From Elusimicrobia bacterium RIFCSPLOWO2_01_FULL_54_10 (GTDB lineage Bacteria > Elusimicrobiota > Elusimicrobia > 2-02-FULL-39-32), in the NCBI GenBank assembly GCA_001799975.1, contig MGUQ01000064.1, positions 7,254 to 14,720 on the forward strand: a DNA stretch of 7,467 nucleotides, read 5' to 3'. This document shows positions 1 through 5,520 of this stretch, piece after piece. The notes under the pieces were generated by a model. The model ran no database searches and was not told where the DNA came from. It was given only the letters and a program-made list of their open reading frames with translations. Every line of letters starts with the position of its first letter. Position 1 is the stretch's first letter. The translations under genes were made by a program, and so were the position numbers.

Positions 1-166
1 CCGCTGCCATGGCGTCTGCGGCTCCCTTGGCCAGGCGAGGATCTCGCGAGAGGCCGAGATAATCGTTGGTGGAAAAATTAATGCAGCCGGCAGGAGGATG
101 GGGCAAAGTGCGCCAGAGATTGGCCTCGCGGATTTTAGACAGTTCACTCTCAATAAACTTCATCAT
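1..166 (-). CDS. bioF: 8-amino-7-oxononanoate synthase, N-terminal fragment (runs off left edge)
   Basis: PLP-dependent enzyme that condenses pimeloyl-ACP (or -CoA) with L-alanine to give 8-amino-7-oxononanoate (KAPA), the first step of biotin ring assembly, in the cytosol. Only about 55 codons are in the window. They contain the family's N-terminal signature INFSTNDYLGLSRDPRL (about residues 30-46), which in BioF lies before the PLP domain; the catalytic lysine lies outside the window. The start is an ATG at 166-164 that overlaps the TGA of the upstream ketosynthase gene (ATGA, 4 bp), with a second ATG immediately after it. No clear ribosome binding site is visible, so translation is probably coupled to the gene before it. 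The same fold includes 2-amino-3-ketobutyrate CoA ligase and ALA synthase, which share the NDYLGL-type motif. Position in an operon led by bioB is the main reason to choose BioF. Confidence 0.9.
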   Translation of the reverse strand, partial: MMKFIESELSKIREANLWRTLPHPPAGCINFSTNDYLGLSRDPRLAKGAADAMAA

Positions 167-1296
167 GGTTTTTTCAGGACTACGGCGCCGATGGGCCCCC
201 CAAATCCGAAAGACAGAGACAGGGCGCTGCTCAAATCGCGCGCTTTGCCGCGCCCGGGAGTGTAATCCAAATCGCATTCCGGATCCGGCTCTTCCAGGCC
301 CGCCGTGGGAGGAATGAAACCGTCCCGCAGTGCCAGGCACGCAAGGCCCAACTCGACGCTGCCGGACGCTCCCAAGAGATGGCCGGTCGAGCCCTTCGTG
401 CTCGAGGCCGCCACCCGGGCAGCGAATTTCCCGAATGCGGCTTTCACCGCCCGGGTTTCGGCCGCGTCGTTGGGAAGCGTGCCTGTGCCGTGATAATTGA
501 TGTAGCCGACTTCGTCAGGGTTGATTTTTGCTTCTTCAAGGGCCCTCGCGATGACATGGGACACGGCAACTCCGTCGCCGGCAAATTTCACGGGGTGACC
601 ATGGTCTGAACCCACGGCGCACCCTGCGATCTCCGCTAAAATTTTGACACCCCGGGCGTGAGCACTGGAGGCCCGCTCCAAAACCAGGATGCCGCCGCCT
701 TCTCCCATGATAAATCCATTCCTTCTCTTGTCGAACGGCCGGGGCTCGTCGGACAGCACGCCCAAATTTTTGAATCCGGAGATGACCAGAGGGTGCAGGG
801 AAGATTCGCAAGAACCGGCAAGGGCCGCGTCGCAGAGGCCCTCTTGAAGCCAGCGGCTGGCGATCAAGACCGAATGGATGCCCGTGGCACAGGCGGCCAC
901 GATGTTCTGCGCGGGGCCTTCCAGTTTGAGTTTTTCCATGAGATATTCAATGACCGATTCCGGATGGGACGGCTCTCTTTCCACCGCGTTCATGATGGGT
1001 TTGGAAACGGATACGGAGCATCCCAGGCGCTCGGCGCCGACCGCATCCACGCTCAGTCCGGCATGGGCCAGGGCTTCGTGGGCCGCGCTCAACGCAATGG
1101 GGAAAATACGGTGGGTGCCGTTGGAATGAACGAACGGCGCATTGCGCACAAACGGGGCAATGTCTTCAGAAAAAGTTTCCGCGTTGCGCACATCCTTGAC
1201 GGATAATCCTGCGCGCACTCCCGCCCAGGTTTTTTCGCGGGAGCAACCGAGCGGGGTGACAAGTCCGATCCCTGTGACGACAATGGATTCATTCAC
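163..1296 (-). CDS. FabF-like beta-ketoacyl-ACP synthase in the biotin operon
   Basis: Thiolase-fold ketosynthase of 377 residues, shorter than the roughly 410 of housekeeping FabF. It should catalyse decarboxylative Claisen condensation of malonyl-ACP with an acyl primer. The Cys-His-His triad is visible: C136 in NIVAACATG, H269 in NYHGTGT and H306 in STGHLLGASG, with the usual K301 just before (SSTKGSTGH). Other family motifs are IVVTGIGLVTPLG at the N terminus, RPFDKRRNGFIMGEGGG (186-202) and GFGG near the C terminus. The segment before the active cysteine is unusual: SVSKPIMNAV replaces the typical GSGIGGL, and roughly 18 residues are missing between there and the nucleophile, a region that shapes the acyl pocket and dimer interface in KAS II. 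Start is GTG at 1296, 2 bp after the stop of the reductase gene; the end overlaps bioF by 4 bp. Inference: it makes a pimeloyl-ACP precursor together with the adjacent reductase. It could instead be a displaced general fatty-acid gene. Confidence 0.88.
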   Translation of the reverse strand: MNESIVVTGIGLVTPLGCSREKTWAGVRAGLSVKDVRNAETFSEDIAPFVRNAPFVHSNGTHRIFPIALSAAHEALAHAGLSVDAVGAERLGCSVSVSKPIMNAVEREPSHPESVIEYLMEKLKLEGPAQNIVAACATGIHSVLIASRWLQEGLCDAALAGSCESSLHPLVISGFKNLGVLSDEPRPFDKRRNGFIMGEGGGILVLERASSAHARGVKILAEIAGCAVGSDHGHPVKFAGDGVAVSHVIARALEEAKINPDEVGYINYHGTGTLPNDAAETRAVKAAFGKFAARVAASSTKGSTGHLLGASGSVELGLACLALRDGFIPPTAGLEEPDPECDLDYTPGRGKARDLSSALSLSFGFGGPIGAVVLKKP

Positions 1297-1298
1297 CG

Positions 1299-2033
1299 TC
1301 AGACCACCCGGGACTCGAAATTAAAGACCTGGCCGCTGACGGATTTCTGCCTGGCTAAAAAAACAATGAATTGGGCCAGCTCCCGAATATCCGTGAGTCG
1401 TTCCAACACATGTTCAGAGCGGATTTTTTCCTCATACTTCGCCCAGACTTCGCGCGCCATGTCAGTGAGATGAAATCCTGGGAGCACCGCGTTCACCCGC
1501 ACATTGAACCGCCCAAATTCTTTGGCCGCGGATTTGGTGAGAGCAAGAAGCCCCGCTTTGGAAGCGGCATAGTTGGCATTCCCAATGGACCCGCGCAAAG
1601 CCACGAGAGAGGCGATGTTGATGATGGCCCCATCTTTCTGCTCGACCATCTGTTTGGCGCATTCCCGCAGGCACCAAAAGGCCCCGGTCAGGTTGGTGCG
1701 CAGAACATCGTTCCATTCGCCGTCCGACATCTTCAAAATCGTTCGGTCGCGGGTGGTGCCGGCGTTGTTGATGAGCACGTCAATCCGTCCCCATTTTTTG
1801 ACGAGAGATTTCACCATGCCCTGAACTTGAACAGAATCTCCCACATCGGCCTTGAGAAGGAGGGGCTGGCCCCCAAGCTGAGTGGCCTGTCTTTCAACTT
1901 CGGCCGCCTTGGCATCACTCTGGATGAAATTAAGTCCCAACCGAAAACCTTCCCGGGCAAAAGCCAGCGCGATTTCCCTTCCAATCCCGCGTGCGGAGCC
2001 GGTGATGAGCGCAACCGGGTTATCCTGCTTCAT
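1299..2033 (-). CDS. FabG-like 3-oxoacyl-ACP reductase (short-chain dehydrogenase) in the biotin operon
   Basis: Classical SDR of 244 residues, the normal size of FabG, expected to reduce 3-oxoacyl-ACP with NADPH in the cytosol. Seen directly: the TGSARGIG dinucleotide-binding loop (11-18) with Arg15, as in NADPH-using FabG; NNAG (89-92); and the catalytic tetrad N114, S142, Y155, K159 (NYAASKAG), followed by NVRVNAVLPGFHLTDMA, close to the FabG consensus. I start it at the ATG at 2033-2031, 4 bp after the bioB stop. The frame stays open upstream to an ATG at 2111, but those extra 26 codons lie inside bioB and do not resemble the family. No Shine-Dalgarno is visible, so coupling to bioB is likely. 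Being sandwiched between bioB and the ketosynthase suggests a dedicated reduction step in pimeloyl chain synthesis (inference). A generic SDR role cannot be excluded from sequence alone. Confidence 0.88.
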   Translation of the reverse strand: MKQDNPVALITGSARGIGREIALAFAREGFRLGLNFIQSDAKAAEVERQATQLGGQPLLLKADVGDSVQVQGMVKSLVKKWGRIDVLINNAGTTRDRTILKMSDGEWNDVLRTNLTGAFWCLRECAKQMVEQKDGAIINIASLVALRGSIGNANYAASKAGLLALTKSAAKEFGRFNVRVNAVLPGFHLTDMAREVWAKYEEKIRSEHVLERLTDIRELAQFIVFLARQKSVSGQVFNFESRVV

Positions 2034-2037
2034 GAAA

Positions 2038-3072
2038 TTATTTGAGACGGACGGCGAATTCTTCGGGCTGGGATCTGCCCTGCAGAGCCGGAGTATCCGG
2101 GCTTCCTTCAATTTCGAAACCCAAATCGCGGATCATTGAGAGGTCCGCTTCGGGCTTTTGACCTTGAGTGGTGAGATAATCCCCGATGAAGATGGAGTTG
2201 GCCACAAAAAGGCCGAGGGGCTGAAGCCAGCGCAACTGCACTTCGCGCCCGCCGGCAATGCGGATTTCGGATTTGGGATTCAAGAACCTGAAAAGACAGA
2301 GGATCTTCAGACAGGTTTGGGGGGTCAACCCCGGCGTGGCAGAGAGCGGCGTGCCTTCGATGGGAATGAGGAAATTGATGGGGATGGAGTCCACATTCAT
2401 CTTTCTCAACGTGTAGGCCAGCTGGATGATGTCATCTTCTTTTTCTCCCATTCCGAAGAGGCAGCCGCTGCAGGACGAGAGGCCCTGCTCCCTGGCCACA
2501 TTCACGGTGTCGATACGGTCCTGATAGGCGTGAGTGCTGCAGATGGAGGAATAATAATTTTCGCTGGCGTTTAAGTTATGGTTATACGCGTGCACGCCGG
2601 CGTCCTTGAGCTCTTTGGCCTGGCGGGATTCCAGCAGCCCGAGGCAGACGCAGATTTCGAGCTGGGGATAGCTTTGGCGCACCTTGCGCACCGCGGAAGA
2701 AATCTGGTCCACTTCGCCGTCCGTGGGGCCGCGCCCGGAATTGACCATGCAGAACCGCTTGGCGCGGGTCTCCACCGCCCGCCCGGCCGCTTCCAGAATT
2801 TCCGTCTCGGAGAGGAACGGGTATTTTTCAATTCCGGCGTCAGATATTTTGGATTGAGAGCAATAATTGCAGTCTTCCGGGCAGAGGCCGGATTTTGCGT
2901 TCAGAAGAAAATTGAGCTTCACGCGCTTGCCAAAGGAGCTTTGGCGCACTTGAAACGCCGCGTGGACGAGCGGCAAAAGATCGTCGTCGGGCGAGCGCAG
3001 CACGCTCCGCGCCTCTGCTTCCGTAAGCGCAGTCCCTGCCAATGATTTTTCAGCCAGTTTCATCCAATCCAT
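2038..3072 (-). CDS. bioB: Biotin synthase (radical SAM)
   Basis: Inserts sulfur into dethiobiotin to form biotin, the last step of the pathway. The protein has 344 residues, like E. coli BioB (346). The radical-SAM [4Fe-4S] motif is CPEDCNYCSQS with C64, C68 and C71. Ligands of the sacrificial [2Fe-2S] cluster are present: C108 (RFCMV), C141 (EICVCLG), C201 (SCSGCLFGMGE) and R271 (IRIAGGRE). The substrate region YNHNLNASENYYSSICSTH (163-181) is typical. The motifs CMVNSGRGPTDGEVD and INFLIPIEGTPL resemble the Bacillus type more than the enterobacterial one. Start is ATG 3072, preceded by a good GAGGTG ribosome binding site 5 nt away. This is the first gene of the minus-strand biotin operon, which continues with the reductase, ketosynthase and bioF. 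The BirA-type operator upstream indicates repression by biotinyl-AMP-loaded BirA. Confidence 0.98.
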   Translation of the reverse strand: MDWMKLAEKSLAGTALTEAEARSVLRSPDDDLLPLVHAAFQVRQSSFGKRVKLNFLLNAKSGLCPEDCNYCSQSKISDAGIEKYPFLSETEILEAAGRAVETRAKRFCMVNSGRGPTDGEVDQISSAVRKVRQSYPQLEICVCLGLLESRQAKELKDAGVHAYNHNLNASENYYSSICSTHAYQDRIDTVNVAREQGLSSCSGCLFGMGEKEDDIIQLAYTLRKMNVDSIPINFLIPIEGTPLSATPGLTPQTCLKILCLFRFLNPKSEIRIAGGREVQLRWLQPLGLFVANSIFIGDYLTTQGQKPEADLSMIRDLGFEIEGSPDTPALQGRSQPEEFAVRLK

Positions 3073-3077
3073 GAGTT

Positions 3078-3083
3078 CACCTC
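3078..3083 (-). promoter_or_regulatory. Ribosome binding site of bioB
   Basis: GAGGTG on the minus strand, 5 nt before the bioB ATG. It stands out because panD, queC, queA, the reductase and the ketosynthase all lack a comparable motif. It indicates that bioB is translated from an mRNA with a real leader, consistent with a start of transcription upstream of the operator. Confidence 0.75.
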
Positions 3084-3087
3084 GCTA

Positions 3088-3120
3088 ATGTCAACCCTTG
3101 CTGCGGTTGCAGGTTGACAT
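3088..3120. promoter_or_regulatory. BirA-type biotin operator between bioB and panD
   Basis: A perfect inverted repeat, ATGTCAACC (3088-3096) and GGTTGACAT (3112-3120), separated by 15 nt. The known BirA box is of the form TTGTnAACC-N14/16-GGTTnACAA, and this site matches its conserved core (TGT.AACC / GGTT.ACA) and spacing. It begins 16 bp upstream of the bioB start, exactly where biotin-dependent repression would act. It would cover the transcription start inferred from the TACAAT box at 3128-3123. It also reaches into the -35 zone of any promoter reading rightward into panD, so shared control is possible (inference). BirA itself is not in the window. Confidence 0.85.
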
Positions 3121-3122
3121 AT

Positions 3123-3128
3123 ATTGTA
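3123..3128 (-). promoter_or_regulatory. Candidate -10 box for the biotin operon
   Basis: TACAAT on the minus strand (5/6 match to TATAAT). Transcription would begin near 3116, inside the BirA-type operator, giving a leader of about 44 nt that includes the GAGGTG site. No recognisable -35 is found 16-18 bp upstream, so the call rests on the -10, the operator overlap and the lack of a better candidate. Confidence 0.4.
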
Positions 3129-3129
3129 G

Positions 3130-3135
3130 TAAAAT
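3130..3135 (+). promoter_or_regulatory. Candidate -10 box for panD (near-leaderless)
   Basis: TAAAAT (5/6 match), ending 10 nt before the panD ATG at 3146, so the mRNA would start about 3-4 nt upstream of the start codon. It lies 1 bp from the oppositely oriented TACAAT of bioB. A weak TTGCAG at 3108-3113 sits 16 bp upstream as a possible -35. There is no Shine-Dalgarno before panD; the bases in front of it are CCTCCTT, the complement of one. Confidence 0.4.
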
Positions 3136-3145
3136 TCCTCCTTCC

Positions 3146-3487
3146 ATGAGATGGGTTCTGCGCTCCAAAATCCACAAAGCCACGGTCACGGAGGCCGATG
3201 TAAATTATATCGGCAGCATTACGATCGATGAAAATTTGATCCGGAAGGCTGGGTTCTGGCCGGGCGAAAAAGTGCTGGTCGTTTCCAACACCACGGGCCG
3301 GAGACTGGAGACTTATGTGATTGTGGGCGCCAAGGGGTCTGGAACAATCTGCATGAATGGAGCCGCGGCCCACATCATCAAAGTTGGCGAAGAAATCATC
3401 GTGATGGGATTCGAACTGGCCTCAAAACCGATCAAGGCCAAGAATATTCTGGTGGACGGAAAAAACAGATTTAAGAGATTTTTGTAG
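3146..3487 (+). CDS. panD: Aspartate 1-decarboxylase proenzyme
   Basis: Pyruvoyl-dependent enzyme that decarboxylates L-aspartate to beta-alanine, the precursor of pantothenate and CoA. The protein has 113 residues, at the short end of the family (about 115-130). It begins MRWVLRSKIHKATVTEADVNY, which aligns with the E. coli N terminus including K8 (K9 there). The self-cleavage site is Gly23-Ser24 in YIGSITID; Ser24 becomes the pyruvoyl group. The active-site region TGRRLETY gives R53, T56 and Y57, and MNGAAAHIIKVGE supplies the conserved N71-GAA. The ATG at 3146 is chosen because homology starts there; an upstream TTG in frame at 3098 would add 16 unrelated residues and lie inside the operator. 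The gene is divergent from bioB and its last 17 bp overlap the end of queF on the other strand. No panM-like maturation factor is visible. Confidence 0.96.
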   Translation: MRWVLRSKIHKATVTEADVNYIGSITIDENLIRKAGFWPGEKVLVVSNTTGRRLETYVIVGAKGSGTICMNGAAAHIIKVGEEIIVMGFELASKPIKAKNILVDGKNRFKRFL

Positions 3488-3872
3488 GTTTGCGGCCGTA
3501 TTCCGACTCAATCACTGACCGAATCCCCCCCCGAGGCGTAAAGTCTCCCTTAATATAGGCCCACTTGGGCTTGGCAACGCTCACAAAATCCTTCAAAATC
3601 CTGTTGACGGCATTCTCATAAAAAATCCCCAAATTCCTGTAGGCGTGGATATAGAGCTTGAAACTCTTAAGCTCCACGCACCATTTGTTCGGCACATAAA
3701 CCAGAGTCACATGGGCAAAATCCGGCTGGCCCGTTTTCGGGCACATGGAGGTGTATTCCGGAACCTCAAGCGTGATTTTATAATTGGAAAACTGATTAGG
3801 GAAAACATCCATCGCGGGCAGCCTGACATCCAGGCCGCGGCGGGAAAATTTCTGTTTTTCCTGGGGCGTCAT
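3471..3872 (-). CDS. queF: NADPH-dependent preQ0 reductase (7-cyano-7-deazaguanine reductase), short form
   Basis: Reduces the nitrile of preQ0 to the amine preQ1, the base that TGT then inserts into tRNA. The 133 residues form the unimodular (Bacillus-type) T-fold enzyme, somewhat shorter than the usual 150-165. Seen directly: EYTSMCPKTGQPDFAH with the nucleophile C44 and catalytic D51, the NADPH/substrate motif ELKSFKLY (67-74), E86 in IFYENAVNRI, and FTPRGGI near the C terminus. Where B. subtilis has His-Glu (FHED), this protein has Tyr-Glu (FYEN), keeping the substrate-binding Glu. Start is ATG 3872, overlapping the TGA of the WD40 gene by 4 bp (ATGA) and without its own Shine-Dalgarno; the frame is open further upstream but unlike the family. 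It is the last gene of the queC operon. A run of eight G (3525-3532 on the other strand) encodes part of PRGGI. Confidence 0.96.
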   Translation of the reverse strand: MTPQEKQKFSRRGLDVRLPAMDVFPNQFSNYKITLEVPEYTSMCPKTGQPDFAHVTLVYVPNKWCVELKSFKLYIHAYRNLGIFYENAVNRILKDFVSVAKPKWAYIKGDFTPRGGIRSVIESEYGRKPTKIS

Positions 3873-4879
3873 TTTTTCATCGGTTGATTTTTTTTGGATG
3901 ATTTCGGAGCCCATGACTGCACGGCCCACACTTTGATGGTTTTGTCTTTGCTGCCCGAAACCAGCCACTTGCCGTCGGGAGAAAACGCCAGGGAAAGTAC
4001 CGCCCCGCGGTGACCGGTCAAGACTGCCGCCTTTTTTCCCCGGGCCAGATCCCACACATAAAATTCGGTGTCGTTGTTGCGGTAGCGGGTGTTGTCCTTA
4101 AAAATCATACCTCCGTAAGCCAAAAATTTATGGTCAGGTGAAAAGGCTAAGGCTGTAACCGCATAGTCTTTATTTTTAATCGTCTTGATTTCCTTGTATG
4201 CCCGAGGGTTCCAGAGCTTGATCGCGCCATCGATGGAAGCTGAAGCGAGCGTCAAGCCGTCCCTGGCAAACGCAAGGGCCAGCATGGCTGCCTTGTGCCC
4301 AACGAGGGCGGTCACAACTCCAAAATCGTCGGCATCCAAAATTTTAATCCTATTGTCCGGTCCGGAAACGGCCAGAATGCGGCCGTCGGGAGAAAATACG
4401 GCGTGGCTGCCGTCCAATGTTTTAACGGCTTCATAGTTTCTGGCGCTGATCAGCTTGATCTTGCTCTCATCCAGAACGACCGCAAGAAGCTTGCCGCCGG
4501 GAGACTGCGCTAGAGAGCTGACCTTGCCCTCCAAAACGGCCTTATCCACAATAGAATATTCCGTGGCGCTGCGCGCCAGCACCGTGCCGTCGTCACTGCC
4601 GGAAATGAGATATTTGTCACTGCGTGAATAAAAAATGGAATTGACGGAATCCGAATGGTCTTTCCAGGTGCGCATGGAATGGAAATCGCCCATGTCCCAG
4701 AGGTTGATGGTTCCATTTTCGCCGGCAGAAACAAGGACCTGGCTGTCCGAGCTGAAAGAAAGCGAGTAGATCCCTCCCGGATGGCCCGAAAGGGTTTTGA
4801 CGGGCTCAATAACGTCCGAGTCAGGCGCAGCAAGCGCCAGCGCGGGAAAAAGGAACGCCAGATGAAGTATTTTTTTCAT
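3869..4879 (-). CDS. Exported WD40-repeat beta-propeller protein embedded in the queuosine operon
   Basis: 336 residues. The start MKKILHLAFLFPALALA is a Sec-type signal peptide (charged n-region, hydrophobic core, ALA cleavage site near residue 17), so the mature protein should be periplasmic or surface exposed. The rest is one WD40 propeller of about seven blades, roughly at 28-62, 70-103, 113-145, 150-183, 189-223, 232-277 and 284-318. Diagnostic pieces include SGHPGGIYSLSF, GTINLWD, FSPDGRILAVSG, IDGAIKLWN, LTGHRGAVLSLAFSPDG and KDKTIKVW. Blade 6 carries an insertion (FKDNTRYRNNDTE), and the tail is Lys-rich. No enzymatic domain is seen; such propellers are normally protein-binding scaffolds, and the partner is unknown. 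It begins with ATG 4879, overlapping the queC stop by 4 bp, with a close GAGGA upstream, and ends overlapping queF by 4 bp. A periplasmic protein between two cytosolic deazapurine enzymes is odd; a functional link is not shown by the sequence. Confidence 0.93.
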   Translation of the reverse strand: MKKILHLAFLFPALALAAPDSDVIEPVKTLSGHPGGIYSLSFSSDSQVLVSAGENGTINLWDMGDFHSMRTWKDHSDSVNSIFYSRSDKYLISGSDDGTVLARSATEYSIVDKAVLEGKVSSLAQSPGGKLLAVVLDESKIKLISARNYEAVKTLDGSHAVFSPDGRILAVSGPDNRIKILDADDFGVVTALVGHKAAMLALAFARDGLTLASASIDGAIKLWNPRAYKEIKTIKNKDYAVTALAFSPDHKFLAYGGMIFKDNTRYRNNDTEFYVWDLARGKKAAVLTGHRGAVLSLAFSPDGKWLVSGSKDKTIKVWAVQSWAPKSSKKNQPMKK

Positions 4880-5520
4880 GCTTCCTCAAATCCTTTCTGC
4901 CTCAAGAGGCAGCTGTCGCACTGTCCGCAAGGCACAGGGCCTCCCGCATAGCAAGACCAGGTGAGCTCATACGGCACATGCAGCCGCCAGCCCAGGCGGA
5001 TGATCCGAGCCTTCGTGAGATGAACGAGCGGGGACAGGATCTTGATCTGCCCGCCCTGCGCGCCGCGCTTGGTGCCCAAAGTGGCGGCTTTTTGCATGGC
5101 GCGCAAATACTGGGGCCTGCAGTCGGGATATCCGCTGTAATCCACCGCATTGGCACCGATGATCACAGCCTCGGCCCCGATGGCGTCCGCATATGACAAT
5201 GCGAAACTCAAAAAAATCGTGTTGCGGGCCGGCACATAGGTTGAAGGAATGCCGACCGCCATTTGTTTCAAATTTCTTTTCCGGGGAAGCTGGGTTCCCT
5301 TATTGAGAAGAGAGCTTCCGCCCCACGGGAGCCGGATGCGGACCAACTGAGCGGGACTGCGGGCAATTTTAGCCAGCCGCCTGGCCATGAGGATTTCCTT
5401 CTTGTGCCTTTGTCCGTAATCAAACAGAAGGCAATGCGCCTGATAACCTTTTGATTTTGCCCAGAAGAGGGCCGTTGCGCTGTCCAACCCTCCCGAAAGC
5501 AGAACGACGGCCTTCCTCAC
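4876..5520 (-). CDS. queC: 7-cyano-7-deazaguanine (preQ0) synthase
   Basis: ATP-dependent conversion of 7-carboxy-7-deazaguanine plus ammonia to preQ0, the branch-point intermediate for queuosine. The protein has 214 residues, close to the family norm (about 220-230). The ATP-pyrophosphatase PP-loop SGGLDS is at residues 9-14 (VVLLSGGLDSATALFWA). YVPARNTIFLSFALSYADAIGAEAVIIGAN contains the usual VPxRN motif. The zinc site near the C terminus has four cysteines, C190, C198, C201 and C204 (WSCYAGGPVPCGQCDSC). Start is GTG at 5520; no in-frame ATG precedes it and no Shine-Dalgarno is visible. The candidate -10 TAAAAT ends 7 nt upstream, so the transcript probably begins at or beside the GTG. It is first gene of queC - WD40 - queF and divergent from queA. 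queD and queE, which supply its substrate, are not in the window. Confidence 0.97.
   Translation of the reverse strand: MRKAVVLLSGGLDSATALFWAKSKGYQAHCLLFDYGQRHKKEILMARRLAKIARSPAQLVRIRLPWGGSSLLNKGTQLPRKRNLKQMAVGIPSTYVPARNTIFLSFALSYADAIGAEAVIIGANAVDYSGYPDCRPQYLRAMQKAATLGTKRGAQGGQIKILSPLVHLTKARIIRLGWRLHVPYELTWSCYAGGPVPCGQCDSCLLRQKGFEEA

Noticed and set aside
658..1206. Long open frame on the plus strand opposite the ketosynthase gene
   Set aside because: Antisense to a gene with intact catalytic motifs; the translation has no recognisable domain and low-complexity composition typical of a mirror frame.
1371..2045. 224-codon open frame on the plus strand opposite the FabG-like reductase
   Set aside because: Antisense to a well-conserved SDR; no family motif and no start signal. 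It arises from codon bias.
2034..2111. N-terminal extension of the reductase from an ATG at 2111
   Set aside because: Would overlap bioB by about 74 bp and add residues with no SDR similarity; the ATG at 2033 gives normal FabG length and start.
3114..3119. TTGACA at 3114-3119 as a perfect -35 for panD
   Set aside because: No -10 at 16-18 bp downstream; the motif is one arm of the operator palindrome, and TAAAAT is only 10 bp away.
3091..3120. Nine-codon minus-strand frame (ATG at 3120, MSTCNRSKG) downstream of an AAGGAGG at 3143-3137, a possible bioB leader peptide
   Set aside because: The ribosome-site-like sequence is about 16 nt from the ATG and probably upstream of the transcription start. 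The region is better explained as the BirA operator.
3098..3145. Upstream TTG start for panD
   Set aside because: Lies within the BirA-type operator and adds 16 residues absent from the family; conservation begins at the ATG at 3146.
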